DNA of 64,000 nt from Lingula anatina (GCF_001039355.2 NW_019773537.1:450412-514411), one strand, 5' to 3'. Counted from the stretch's first letter, positions 12,548 through 25,479 are shown. Numbers and translations are program-made. The notes: generated by a model from the letters alone, not told the origin.

Positions 12548-12766
12548 AGACTGGGTTCCCACAGATTCAGATCGATCCGTCTGGATCGACCTAACTCCCT
12601 GAGGGTTCATGCTAAATTGCTGTCACCCGAGCGAGCACAAACGTAAATTAACCCCTTACAGCTTTTAATAGGCGGGACAGACATTTAAGCCGGCTAAGCT
12701 GGCAGCAATCTAGTGAGACTCCCCATGGGGATAGATCGATCTAAAATCTGTGGGAATGCAGTCTTA
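12548..12766. mobile_element. GATCGATC-family MITE
   Basis: Well-matched termini: GACTGGGTTCCCACAGATT at the left against the complement of AATCTGTGGGAATGCAGTC at the right, flanked on both sides by TTA. Internal order is inverted relative to the copy at 10557. Confidence 0.75.
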
Positions 12767-12783
12767 GAAACCATTTCAACAGA

Positions 12784-13000
12784 TGTTTGGATCGATCTAT
12801 CTCCCTGGGGAGTCTCACTAAATTACTATCAAACTAACCGGCTTAATCGTCTGTCACGCCTAGTAAAGCTGTTGGGGGGTAATTATCTTTACCCCTAGCT
12901 GATTTGGTAGACGTGACAGACATTTAAGCCTCTTGAGCTGACAGCAATTTAGCGGGAACCCCCAGGAAGTTAGGTCGATCCAGATGGATCGATCTAAGAG
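12784..13000. mobile_element. GATCGATC-family MITE, diverged
   Basis: Contains GGATCGATCTATCTCCCTGG at the left, GGGGAGTCTCACTAAATTAC, and CCCCCAGGAAGTTAGGTCG then GATCGATC at the right. It abuts the next copy at 13001, so three family members lie head to tail. Confidence 0.65.
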
Positions 13001-13224
13001 CGCATTCCCACAGATTTAGATCGATCCACAGATTAAGATCTGGATCGACCTAACTCCCTGGGGGTTCCCGCTAATTTGCTGTCAGCCGACCGCGCACGGA
13101 AGTTAATTACCCCCTTAAAGCTTTTTGTAGGCGGGACAGACATTTAAGCCAGCTAAGCTGACAGTAATCTAGTGAGACTACCCACGGGAATAGATCGATC
13201 TAAAATCTGTGGGAATGGGGTCTA
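13001..13224. mobile_element. GATCGATC-family MITE
   Basis: The left end CATTCCCACAGATTTAGATC is the complement of the right end GATCTAAAATCTGTGGGAATG with one or two changes. It has the full family interior. Confidence 0.75.
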
Positions 13225-15474
13225 AGTATGCGAACCCAGTCTTAGGTTCAACGTCCGCTCCAAAGCTGAACTATTAGCATACTTAGAGCAGATAGACTAC
13301 GAGTAATCCCATGATTGCTGTTGCATTACAGTGTTGATTTACACTAATTGCAGAGAGACATATCCCACGAGAACTTGTTTTTTTTTTTTTTTTTTTTTTT
13401 CTTTTGCCGTGAAAAGTCTAATGGGCACCGTATGCCTATAGGGACGGCTACTTACATGGTACCTGGGAGAGGGTCCCATTGGGTTTCACTACCCGTGAAA
13501 GTCTCTTTTTATTTCCCGACATGCGTGAAACGTTCATATCATTTAGCGTGTTCCATGAAACACCTCAATCCCATGACTCGAGAATGCAGTTTTTTATTCT
13601 TCGTCCCACGCGAAACGAAGTCATAACACCCGGTGATAAGTTTTTTTTTCAGGATTTTCGACTCGCATTACCAGTAAATAAAGTTTAATTTTCTGCGATT
13701 TGTGTATGACGATTTCATTTCCCTCGAACTGTAAGCACTACCCCCTTCCCATGGAACCCTCCTGTAAGTGAAGGTAAGAACAAATGGTGCATTTTTTCTT
13801 GTTTTACTAGCAAACAGAATCTGAGAGCGCATTGTGCAACGCGTTGAGCACATATTCCACAAAGTGAATCACAACTGTAATTATTTTATCACCTTGTTAT
13901 ATTTTATTAGCACAAAGAAATGAAGACATTCAAATGACACAAATCATACCATAAGCATTATGAATTTCTATTCCCAACATATGCAAATATAAAAAATGTG
14001 CGTACGATTACCCCAAAAAGGTACTTTGAAAAAGTTCCTTGAATTTACACACTTTTCAGTGTTTACTAATGCCACATGAACATGAAAATAATAAATATAT
14101 ATATATACCGTCACCGTTAATAAATTCGATTTAACATACAAAATTCAAAAGAAAGGGCCAATATAGCCACCGTAATTTATGAACGACCAAATAAGGTCGG
14201 AGAACTAATTCTATTTTTGTGCTTAATTCTGAAACATAATATGTTTAACAGACATGTCAGCTTATCAGTTTTTTTTATCCTTTAAAATTGCTGCCAAAAA
14301 ACCGAACCTCTCAAAACTAGGGTCGGTCGCGCTCGTCAACCACTTTGGCTTTCCCTCTGGATTTACCTATCATTTATTATCAAACTCGTGATGATTTAAT
14401 AACCCCGTGTATTAAATACCAAACTGCATTCCTAACACGCGTGTTTGTATTATGTGGATATTCATTCCATCTTCTTTTTATCAGACGTTGGAAAGAAGCA
14501 GCCATGAATCAATAGTCTTTGACATAATGGCATCGTAAGACTTTTCACTTATACAACGAGTGGGTGTCCAACACACTCCATGCAACCAAGCTATTTCATT
14601 GACAGCTTCGTTCATTCTTCGACGTCGTAGATATTTAACTCACGGTCCAACTCGGAAGCTGGTTTTCAGCATGGAAGCAATTAGCTACTTATAGACAGCT
14701 GATACTCCGAGTCATCGATCAAAGCGAAAAAGACAGAAAGCCAGTTAAGCCTTCTGAGAACTGGTTAAAGTAAGGTTTACATAGGGGATGCGGGTCCCAC
14801 ACAGTTCCATATAAATGGCTCTAAATCCATAATTGGGGAGGGGGGGTTAAACACTGCGTATTTGCCAACACTATTAAGTCAGCAAAGTGGGACCCACAGT
14901 TGACTCCAATGGGGCTTATTGTGATCCTCATATAAACCCAACCCCGCATTTGTCGTATCTTGTATAACTAGTGAGAAAATACAGTTAAAAATACAGTTAA
15001 AAAGCATACAAATGCCACATAAATATGACTTAAATACTCCTTGTATATCATTCCCCGTGCAAATTTCGAAATTTATATATTTTCCAACAATGCACAATCC
15101 AAATTCGACATTTTTACCCTCGTTATTTTATCCAGACTCCAGTCGGTTTTAATTGATTTCGAGCTCACTATGCAACAGTATAGAAGAAGTAATCATAAAT
15201 ATAGCATGACTGCGTTACTGTTGTGAAGCTATACAGAGTGAGTATTCGTGCTAGATCGCGTATTCCATTATTTAAGGAGTTCGGTGATATTTATTTGGAA
15301 TGAGACTTTTATCTCATTTTGTCATCTTGCTAGGTAAACAGGACAAAAATAAACTGCATCGGTAGATCGTTTTCATGCTGGCACAGTGAAATAAATAATG
15401 CGGTATTCATTTGTAAATAGAATATATCTTCTCTGAGCATAAATTGTCAGATATACGTACGTCCACAGGTATTT

Positions 15475-16584
15475 TCAAGGTACACAGGGTTTCTCAGCGA
15501 ACTCGGCACTGAGCGTGGTTCTCTCCGAAGCTCTTCTCGACATTCTCGAAGAAGAGAAATCCTGCATCGTCGTTCCGTTGTCCCTTCCCGTGCGGTCCGT
15601 CACCCGAGACATGCGGCCATCTTTCCTATTGCTCAATCCCCTCAAGCACCAGGCACCCTTGACGGTCTTCCTGAACGACTTTCGAAATTCGTTCGACGCA
15701 AAGTTATAAATGATGGGGTTGAGACACGAGTTGGAGTAGGCAAGGAAAGTGGTCACCAGGGAAACAAACGGCATGACCTTCCGATCCGCCTTACCCCCCA
15801 GCGTCGCAAACAGCACCAGGAAGTTGAAGGGACCCCAGCAGACGACAAATATGGCTGCCACGGCGATGACGACTACGATCACTTTGCGGTTGTAGCCATT
15901 TGCTGTGACAGACGGGTGTTCAGACAGGATAGAATGGGCCTGAAAGTGCCGAACAATGACCGCTGTAGCTCCTATGACAAACAACACTGGCAGAAGAAAG
16001 TCGGCCCCAAGCATGACGGTGAGAAGGAGCGCTAGGGATTGGTCAGAAATGTCGTCTGCTGTCGTACATTGTCCATTCTCGCGGTAATAAATGGCCAAAG
16101 GCGTGTTGACCGCAAGCATGACCAGCCAGATAATTAAACTGGTCATCATTGAATGGCGAGTGGTCAAAAACCGTGACGCTTGGATCGGAGAAACGATGGC
16201 GCGGCAACGGAAAGCGCAGATGGCCGCCAGGGAGTATGCACCGACCGCCGTCGAAACAAACGTCGTGTACTTGAGCATTTTGCAGGCATGGGTGCCAATT
16301 TTCAACTGGTATTTCGTCACAAAGAACGCCGCTTGAAGCGGGACGCAAAACACCAAGAACAGAAGATCGGACACCGCCAGATTTAGGAACAGCATGTTCG
16401 GGCATGTTCTCATGTGCTTGTTCGAAATTATGACGTAAATAACCAGCACGTTCCCAGTGACTCCAATGAGGAGAACGAATGTGTATAACACTGGAAAAAG
16501 CACCGCCGTTGTATTCCGCATGTTGAGAATATATTCGGGTATGGAGCTGTTTCCAAGTTCCGTTTCATCAATGCTTTGATTCAT
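15475..16584 (-). CDS. Rhodopsin-class (class A) peptide GPCR, single exon
   Basis: One uninterrupted 369-residue frame from ATG at 16584. Seven membrane segments are visible, at about residues 28-53, 63-89, 101-130, 146-166, 187-212, 235-260 and 273-295. Class A landmarks: N in TM1 (GVTGN), D in TM2 (LAVSD), W in TM4, P in TM5, CWGP at 249-252, NPIIY at 289-293, and Cys101/Cys173 positioned for the usual disulfide. N-terminal N-glycosylation sequons include NQS, NSS and NTT. The DRY motif at the end of TM3 reads Phe-Arg-Cys (125-127), so only the arginine is kept. The TM2-TM3 style resembles galanin/allatostatin-type receptors, but the subfamily is not certain. A basic, Ser-rich tail with a Cys after helix 8 could be palmitoylated. 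No pseudogene signs. Confidence 0.9.
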   Translation of the reverse strand: MNQSIDETELGNSSIPEYILNMRNTTAVLFPVLYTFVLLIGVTGNVLVIYVIISNKHMRTCPNMLFLNLAVSDLLFLVFCVPLQAAFFVTKYQLKIGTHACKMLKYTTFVSTAVGAYSLAAICAFRCRAIVSPIQASRFLTTRHSMMTSLIIWLVMLAVNTPLAIYYRENGQCTTADDISDQSLALLLTVMLGADFLLPVLFVIGATAVIVRHFQAHSILSEHPSVTANGYNRKVIVVVIAVAAIFVVCWGPFNFLVLFATLGGKADRKVMPFVSLVTTFLAYSNSCLNPIIYNFASNEFRKSFRKTVKGAWCLRGLSNRKDGRMSRVTDRTGRDNGTTMQDFSSSRMSRRASERTTLSAEFAEKPCVP

Positions 16585-18125
16585 GGCAATGATGTGATCC
16601 GTCTCGGAGTCCGTTTCAATGCAGGCTTTAGCAACGTCTACTGAGCGATGTAGGCCTACTGTTTGTTACTGGTAATTTTGCAACCGTGCGGTATCGTTCA
16701 ACGTCTTTATGCCTTATAGCTGATCTGCGTCCGTTTCACCGTGCCTAGCATATGATTGCCTTATTAAACGTAACGCAAGCCAGTTAATGTGGACTCTTTA
16801 GGAAAAACTTACTCAATTATATACGGTGATAAATCGCCGCAGTAGGTTCAATAACACGTCCCTATCGCATGTAATTAGTAGAGAAGTCTGAATAGTACGA
16901 ACGCTGTCCTGATTTTCTATAGCTTATAATGTGGGCATAATTCGTTTTTTTTCCTGTGAATGCAAACTATGCTTTGTCCCTTTTTTATAGTGCTAACCAT
17001 GGGTAAAACGTCCCTGTTTCTTTGTTCTCTCAAACGCAGTCCTGTGATCTTCTACTTATTTGTCTATGTGCTTCGTCTCTGGCCCTGACAGAGTGAAGTT
17101 CTTTTCGATTAGAGCAACGTTTTTAAGTCACTGCGAGAAAATAATAATAATTCCGTATCAAATCGGCACCGACATTAATTCGGATCCCATGTCTGTCATT
17201 TAAACCCTCTCGATCGCTATTGATTTAACGATTCAGAAGCCATTTTATTTAAAAAAAAGAATGAAAAATAAATTGCTTGAAACATACGTCTTAATTATAT
17301 CGAGGGAAATAGATGTCGTAATGACTCTCAACTTCAAACTGCCGCGTTTGATCTGTCTCGTCTATTGCGAAATAGGCTTCCTGGAAACAGCAAGACTGAT
17401 GTGCTTTATCGACTGTGAAATACATTGTCCGATAAACAATACGTTCGAGAGGCCTGGCGTCACGTACTCGTAGAATTGTCTTCGGAGAAAAAAAGAAATT
17501 ACAAATGGTCCTTCCACGAAGCGCCGATGCTTAGCTCAAGTGATGATCTTGTTGTGGCTCCCTTCACCGGAAGTGAAATGATTTTGTTCAACGCAGGCGT
17601 CGCTGGTGAATGAGACGCTGATAAAATAATCCAGGATTAGACACCAATATCCGATGTGACGCGGTCGCTCCTTTGTATCGCTCCACGTTACCTGGAATTA
17701 TTAATCAAAAGCTGTCGGTATAAAAGAGACTGCTTTTTTATTTCTTTTATATATATCATCTGTTAGGTATGGCCATATTTACCTCCGATGGTGTTATTTT
17801 CAATTCATGTTTTGGGCAATAGTAATGTATTACCACACTGAACCCATCAACACTGGGCTGCATTCAACAGATGTGATTGTTTGGGGATAAATGAGATGTT
17901 TATGAAACAATATCGATCATTAGAAATACATGTAATACCATTTTTAAGTGCTATTAATGTCCAATGAGACCACTGTATGCTAGTTTGTGTCTATTGCATA
18001 TATGTTGTAATATGTGTTCGTGTGAAAAATGTATGTTTTGTTTTGTGATGTCAAAAAAAAAAAAAACAAAAAAAAAAAACATATATTATGAAATTTCATT
18101 AAGAAACTTATGGGCCTCTTGTGCT
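16585..18125. other. Upstream flank of the GPCR gene; no gene seen
   Basis: It should hold the GPCR promoter and any 5' UTR (minus strand), but no clear TATA or initiator stands out. Frames at 17.26-17.61 kb are short and show no domain. Confidence 0.4.
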
Positions 18126-18128
18126 TTG

Positions 18129-19147
18129 GGTGCCGTCACATCTAGCGTAAAAGAGGTACTAGTACGTACATGTATGTGAAATCGATTGTATGCGTAACTT
18201 TGAGAGTAAGAAACCAACCTTTTTCCGGCGAATGAGAAAGAAAGAATAAGCAGCGTAGAAACGGCGTATTGGCGTATTGAAAGCACATTCACACCTTATA
18301 ACTTGCGATTGAATACCGTCTGAGTAATTTAAAAGGCGTGTTGTTGTTAATGTAGCCTTTATGGACACTGTGTATCAACGTATCAGTTACGGATGAGTAC
18401 CGTATATTCGCGTACAATTAGCGTATTTGAGCGTTTGATAAGCGCATACACGAGCGTTTCCTTAGCGCATATGAGGGTACGAGTACCGTAAATAAGCGTA
18501 TCATTAACGCATATGAGCTTACATGTATGAATAATGCACGGATAGCGTGCTTCTGTTTTGTTGATAATTCATGCATCACAAACTGGATCAAATCCAACTG
18601 GATATTAGCAAATATCTACATTTATCCTCTCCATTTGGGGCAGTTGTGATAGAAATGTGCAAATTGTACTCTTATTTTATGACAAAAGGATGCATTTGTC
18701 ATACGGTAATCATGTGTTAAGCAAACGAAAAATGCGTTTGGCATACGCTACTATGAGCAAAATATGTTAATATACGGCAAACATTTGTTGAAATCCATCA
18801 ATTAATCGTAAGGGACTCGGCCCACACGGTACTTAGCTGATATACGCTGCGTATATAAAATCACCGCATTAAAAACGTAGCTGTTAAGTATGTTTAGAGT
18901 CATTATAGCTTATTCTTCGTATGCCTAGCGTATGTGTAACGCACGGGCCGCGTACGACTTAAACGCGCGTATACGCTGAAAAATCTTGAACATGCTCAAA
19001 AACCTTTCCATCCTTCTGCGTATATAAGCTAACACTAACACCTGCATGCGTATGCAAAACGTTTATGGGATAATAACAACGAACCTTATGCGTTTGTCTG
19101 CGTATATCATACGCAAGTGCAATACGCCATTTAGTGTGACAGTGTCC
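18129..19147. mobile_element. Foldback-type element filled with GCGTA/TACGC motifs
   Basis: The ends are imperfect inverted repeats: GTGCCGTCACATCTAGCGTA at the left against the complement of TACGCCATTTAGTGTGACAG at the right. Between them GCGTA, TACGC, ACGCAT and GCGTAT recur dozens of times in both orientations, far above the surrounding DNA. No reading frame of note. The GTCACA end resembles the element at 58205-59640, which has a different internal motif. Confidence 0.55.
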
Positions 19148-19229
19148 GATATTTTGCTCTGTTTATGTAACGTTTAGGTTATGATATTGGCCTCTGTACG
19201 AAATACAGTTCATTACTGGTTTTAACCAT

Positions 19230-19500
19230 ATTAGTTGCCATCACCCTGAGTTTCAAACACTCTGTAGTTTCTTCATTTTGTACCATTTAACTAACCATCA
19301 CCCTGAGTTTCAAACACTCTGTAGTTTCTTCATTTTGTACCATTTAACTAACCATCAACCTGAGTTTAAAGCACTCTATGGCGTTTCTCTACTTAGCACC
19401 ATTTAGCAAACCATCACCTTGAGTTTCAAACACTTCACTGGTGCCTCTACTCTGGATGGTATAATTAGCTATCACCCTGAGTTTTAGAGTATTAATGGCG
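19230..19500 (+). repeat. 57-59 bp tandem repeat, about five units
   Basis: The word TCACCCTGAGTTT (or a close variant) begins at 19241, 19298, 19355, 19414 and 19472, giving spacings of 57, 57, 59 and 58. Units 1-3 are nearly identical; units 4-5 are diverged. Confidence 0.9.
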
Positions 19501-19759
19501 GTTTTGTTCCGCACCAGACTACCGGTAGACATACTACTCGTCTCCTAGCGTTACACAGTCCAAATGGCAAAATTCCGCTGTGGTAACATGCCAGCGTCAT
19601 TACGCAGACTTCATAACACAAAACGTGACCCTCCCCCTCTTGTAGCAGTGTGCGCTGGCTGACATTATAAATAAATGTTGGGTTGGAGGAGAATAACCAT
19701 CCGCCGCCAGACACACTAGGTGCGACCAATTTTATTGAGCGTTCAGATAAATTCATCTT

Positions 19760-19992
19760 ACAAGCTGGATCGATCCAATTCTGTGGGAGAGTCTCACTAA
19801 GTGCAATCACTGTAATCGGCTAAAATGTCTGACACGCCATCACCAGTTGCTAGTGGGGTAATTAACCAATCAATTATCTTTTCAAAGAGTGTCTGGCAAT
19901 TAACTGACTAAATTGAATGCACTTTAGTTAGAATCCCACACAGAGTTAGATCGATCCAGCTGGTTCGATGTTTGAATCTGAATGCGGTCTTA
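19760..19992. mobile_element. GATCGATC-family MITE, highly diverged
   Basis: Retains CTGGATCGATCCA, GAGTCTCACTAA, GGGGTAATTAA and TTAGATCGATCCAGCTGG, but has lost the GC-rich core similarity and contains extra sequence. An old copy. Confidence 0.5.
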
Positions 19993-22565
19993 ATCTACAC
20001 AAAGGGTCTGTGGGTTATAAACTTCCGTCTCAATCATCTTAATTGCAGTTACGCCACAGCGACAAACCCCGGGATCCAATTAAAAGACATAATCATTCAA
20101 CTCAAGCGTGACTGAACAATAAATCATGAAAAATGAACCAACAAAATATATTAAACAACTAATTTCAGAACACGAAGAGTTATAATCACCACCAGACAAT
20201 CAATCCGTTTCCCTATGGCGCTCGTCTAATTTATAAAGCACAACAAGGGGACCAAACGATCCCTCGGTTGGCTAGCTTATACAGTTCAATTTTGGAGTAA
20301 AACTATATTTTTGAAGCTGCCCCTCCACACATCCCGGTATGAACCCATTTAAATATGGCGACTTATGGGTACTGATTCAGTGTAAAACCCTTCAAACATC
20401 TGAACCCTTGCAACTGTTGTCTGCGTTGGTGTTCTTGTTTACACCGTGACAGAAAAAATCAATTTACTACGGTCGTTGAAGAATATACTACTTTATCGTT
20501 TTTTGATAGACTGACTTAATGAACAACTCATTCTCAATGATCCTAGCGTGTGCTTGCAAAAGATAACACGCTCATTACACGAAGATTTAGCATATTCGAG
20601 TTTAAGAGCAGCGAAGCGAATCGTCCGAGATAGTAATATAATGTCACGATTTTTTGGATTTTGTGCAGAAATCAAGCTGGATTAACACTCTGTGACACAC
20701 CACGAATTCGCCATATTTGACACGGTTCCTTTTTATAACATTCCCGGAGCATAATGTTTAGAATAAAAACAAAACCCTGACTGATAACAAAAAAGTGGCA
20801 GGACTATTATTTAAAAAAAAGTGGCAGAGCTATTGAAAACGTGGCAAAGAGAGAGAGCGGGAAGGCGGGAGAAAGAGAGAGATGCTTTGAAATATCCAAT
20901 GCTTCGCAACATTTAATTGACCTTAACGGGTAATGGGAATAACATGGAATAGCTTTTACTTCGAGTCATCGAAGAACCTGGTTAATTACATCATCAGTCG
21001 AATCAATGTGCTGTCGCAACACCTAATTGCCTGATCACGTGCTCTGGCCCTATTACTCCAGCGGTGTCAAATGCTAATTATCTCGATCACATCATTTTGT
21101 CTTTATGATTGAAAACGATGTTTCTGACATTAGTCCCAAATACAAACCCATTGGATCATAGAACAAATCTCTAACGTCCCCAAAGATTACAACAAAATAG
21201 ATTAAGCTTTATCTGAAGTGTTTCTTTCGTCGCATGGTACATGTACTGTACCTGACAAGTCGTTCAATATCTTTGCTACCAAATAATAAAGCTGCTTAGC
21301 TCCCTGCCCTTTTGGAGGAGTTCCAAAAGTAATAACCCTTTTGGATCTGAATCAACATTTCCATCAGATGCTAATGACTTTGATTTTTCGATTACCTTTC
21401 AGTAAATAGAGTAGCATCGACTTTCTTAATGTTGTCCTGAAGAGTTCCCAAAATATGTGCAAGCGTTTACCGGTCTGCAAACACGACCGGAAATGGTTTT
21501 TAACCAAATAAAAGCGCAACATTATTCAGGCGGGTGAGAGGTGGATAAATCATTAGCACCCCAGTAATACCCTAATAATTTTAACCAGCTATATTTTAGA
21601 AATCTCTGTAGGCATGAACAGTTTGTAAGACAATATTCAAAATAAAAATGACCACTGTCTACCCTTTACACCTTTGGGTTTGTGGGACAAGAAAAATTGG
21701 TCGCTTCCCCTGCTTTACGTCTGTTATAACAACCAAATTCTCAAATATTCCCTCTTTTCGCTCTTAGAAGCGTCGCATTTCGCAACTGAACGCATTTCTC
21801 GCTCGTTACCAGGTACTAAACCCGACGGCGTTCTCCTTTCTAGATTTTGATCGGCAGCACGGTTATTGCTCAGGTTCTCTTTAATGAACAAATTGGTTTT
21901 CGGACATGCAGTAAGTGCACACTGTTTATTACTTCTCTAGCCAGTGTGTATTTTTGCGTGTAATAGAGACTAATAGAGGGAAAAAGCAGAGACAGACACT
22001 GACAGTTTAAATTGTTGCTTATGAACAACTGAAGAGGTATAGTATAGCGAGCACTGCATTACACTAGTCACAACAATATATGTATAAGTGAAGAGAGATA
22101 GTGAAACAGCAAAAACACAGAGGGAGATTGATTTAATACACACGCTTGAGGATAAACCAAATGGAATATTAAGTCATGGGAAATAAGATATTACAAGCAT
22201 ACACCGGGAAATAGAAATGCAAACTTATTTTTAGCGAGTTCACATATCAGCAAATTCCCTCCTGGTTTTTCCGTTAACGCTAATTCTTCTAACAGAGCAT
22301 TCTGAAATATGAACATATTTTCTGCTTCCTACGATCTTTAAATATTCCTTCGTGCTGACCATATTGCGATCTGCTGTGAGTAAATACTTGTCGACAAGTC
22401 TTTGAGAGTCGCTAAATCAGAATTTACCCATTCGCAACGCCCTTATTTCGTGGAGTGTTAAAGCGTTAGGGAAATAGGCGCCTATCCTGCGTGGCTCGAA
22501 CGTTCCGTCGTGTTCGCGTCGTGTTCCCACTGTTCTCGAAGTTTTTTTTAATGAAAATAAGTATT

Positions 22566-22739
22566 GCGCCATTCAGAATAGGGGACTAACTAGTCCGATG
22601 GTCAAATATGGCCGACCCACTTGAATACGTCCCCACGGTATATCTATTCAGTGTCTTTTAGCGGACTAGACGGCAGGATTTGTAGTGGGTCGCCATATTT
22701 GACTCTTGGACTAGTTAGTCCCCTATTCTGAATGGAGCG
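22566..22739. mobile_element. Long-armed MITE, family 3 (174 bp)
   Basis: GCGCCATTCAGAATAGGGGA at the left and its complement TCCCCTATTCTGAATGGAGCG-type end at the right. Inverted similarity extends through ACTAGTCC and CAAATATGG for about 50 bp. An equal-length copy lies at 28784-28957. Confidence 0.8.
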
Positions 22740-22879
22740 TTACGCTGTGAAGTTTATTTCCCGATCATGATTTTATGTTACTCTTGTTTAACGAGGTATA
22801 ATACAAATGAAGATACACGAAAAATACAGCTGAAGTTAAAATATTAAATAAAAAAATGCTCTGATCTGAGGTTCTAACC

Positions 22880-23860
22880 CCAGTGCTGATAATAATTTAA
22901 CTTGCCCTTCTTAGTTTTATTTGTGGCGTAGACTAGCGCCCTGGAAACGTTTTCCAAACGCTCCAAAGTTGCTGTCTCCGCTACTGTTTCAGATAAAGCA
23001 TCAGCCAGTAGGTTACGTTATGGTACTGGCAGTGGCACAGGATAAAGTCTAGCAATTATTGTCCTGTCAGTGCTAAAACCGTCCATAATTCCGTCCAATA
23101 AAAGTACCAATGGTGTCATGTTTACGGACTACAATTAAAAGCATACGTGAAGATACCGATATTGCATGTTAATTGTTGAATGTCTCTGATACCATGATTA
23201 CAACATTATCCTTGGCACCAGAAGACGCGAGTGCCAGAAAAAATGTGATGATTTCTTGAGCAACATCGACTTCATAATGAATAAAAAACACAAAAATGCT
23301 GTCGCAAATGAGAATGACACTTTGTTGACATGAAATTCTTTTTACTCTTGTTGTAAGCTCAAAAAACCTTTTTTTCTGAGAGCTCACATCGTGTCGCTAT
23401 CATCAATTTGCTGTATAATGAGAAAAAGACGCATGTGCTTCAGGAGACCAATCTTCTGTAATACCCTTTTGTAGTCAGTCAAACCCAAGATTATCCCATC
23501 ACAAATGAAATTCAACTGCCAGCTTTTTTTTTTCAAGAAACTGCAGATCTTTTAATAACAAGATAACGTTAAAGTCATGTCGAGAACTTGGGAAGCGTCT
23601 CAATCAGCGAGCCAGGAAATAAGAACCCACGCACGCAAAGCGACCGTTACTGTCGGCGAGTTCACGCACGCAACCCGTTTACCTGATTGAGATCTTACAA
23701 TGTTTATGTCATCGGGTTGTGGTGAATTGCAATCAAGGGGGATGTAATGCCGACTGCACGCCACTGGCTGATCCAGAGAACCACACACCCTGCTTACCTT
23801 CAGAATCACCCATACACCCCCAACTCCCCAATAAAGTATAACAAATAATAGAGACAATAA
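22880..23860 (-). pseudogene. Coding-like debris of unknown origin, copy 1
   Basis: Several minus-strand segments read like protein but need frame changes to join. One includes FICDGIILGLTDYKRVLQKI (about 23.4-23.5 kb). Another includes HYEVDVAQEIITFFLA (about 23.2-23.3 kb). A third begins MTPLVLLLDGI (near 23.1 kb) and is broken by an in-frame TAA that is a Leu codon in copy 2. I do not recognise the family. It could be exons of an unknown gene or a decayed transposon gene. Confidence 0.25.
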
Positions 23861-25479
23861 ATAATAATAATAAATTATCTCTCACAGTGACCTTAGTATT
23901 ACAGTAAAAACATTGTCCTTGTCTGATGTGAAATATTCGACTATAGAATCAATACAATTTTTAATCCTTGCCCCTCCTGCCCCCCCCATCCCCCGCTAGC
24001 GAAATCCTAGGTCAGCCACCGTAACACGGCCTAACCATTAACGACAGAGATGTATTTCCACCCACCCCCCCTCCCCCTTACCGTGCGTAATATCTCAAGT
24101 AATTGATGAATAATAGTGTTATAACCAGAACGCTTCTAAAATGTTCCACTGATCCTGTGTGAACGCAGCTAAATTGGTTCCTTCGCTAAACGAGCGACAG
24201 CAAATGGGCGTTTTTTATACGATGTCATGATTTGAAAATTGAATCCACTCACATTACTTCTCCCTAGGTTCTAATACAGACGGCATTTATTCAACATCAT
24301 GCCTTTTTTTACAATCAAGTATACCAAGTTTAACGAAATATGACGACTGATAATGAATCCCTGTGCTCGAATATTTTCCAAGAAGAGACTTCAATCATTT
24401 CAAAGCAATCATACTCAATACTTTCAACAAATTCTAAAATCTGGAGGTGGGCTTTATCAGTGAAAGTGAAATCGCAAAGGGGACGTTTTTTTCTTGGCAG
24501 CGAGCTTCACTTCTTATAGCACCCCGACTCCTGAAGTGTTATAATTTCAAAATTGAACCTGACATAAACGGTCCCTTCTTAATTTCAGGAAGCTTTTCAG
24601 GTAGTCCCTTTATTCTACCCGAGCCTCAGTAATCTGGCAGCTTTACCCAAGGGTGATATACAAATGACTGGAATTTTGGGAGATCGTAATCAAGCACTTT
24701 CTTGTTTTTTTTTTTTATCAAAACTGGCGTATTTTGTTAGATCCAGATTGCATGCGACTTTTGTTAAAAAACGTGATATTTAAAAGAAGTTTGTATCCTG
24801 TCTGCGGGACGACACGGTGATTAAAAGAAGGAAAAAAAACGTCAAACTGACTTGGAATAATTGGCTTGACATTTTCAATGTAACAAGATTTTGAAAGAGA
24901 ATCTTCAAAGATAGTCTAAAACGAGATCTTTGACACAGGGTGACGTAAGTTGACACAATAGAAAACATGCGAAAACCGGATGTCAGGAAACATTACGTGG
25001 GAGATTTTAAGTTTATTTGTGCGGTAAAATGGGCAGTTTTCAAGCTCCTCCAGTGCTCGATGCCTGGATGTCTGCAAATATCACTATCTTCGAAAATGAT
25101 AGACTATTTATTGTATTTATTACGTCCACACATCTCTCTAAAATGTTATTTTACTTACACTACTTTTCCAAGGAACAGATAGGCAGAAAAAAGGTCTTAC
25201 GAAAGATGAGCTAATCCAGGCACCTATCTATCTACTTCGCAGATGTAACCAGCATTTTCCAGCCTGTTGAACATCACAGTGATCTGAATCAAAGTCATCG
25301 TTCAACAACGTTGAGTGAAAACCTTTTGATCTTGCTACTTTATACAGTGTATGTCCCCTGGTTTTGATGTTAAATGTGCGGGCACAGTGGAGAGCTGTAC
25401 CCGCAGAAATGCAGCAACTACTTTATATGAGGCCTTTTAAACGGGTTAGGTGTTTGCAGCCTCGAGCTTCATATTTGTA

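Larger units (their letters stand above)
7870..15470. other. Gene-free interval with MITEs and simple repeats
   Basis: No exon with convincing coding character. Apart from the elements listed separately it contains a 47-base poly-A (9148-9194), TTTA and TAAA microsatellites (9012-9045, 11968-12010), a poly-C run (about 10962-10977) and a poly-T run (about 13378-13400). The region 11.8-12.5 kb and 13.7-15.4 kb shows nothing recognisable. Confidence 0.55.

Noticed and set aside
15475-16584. GPCR as the receptor for the nearby PDF-like peptide
   Set aside because: Known PDF receptors are class B (secretin-type) receptors. This protein has class A landmarks and lacks a class B Cys-rich ectodomain, so proximity is probably coincidental.
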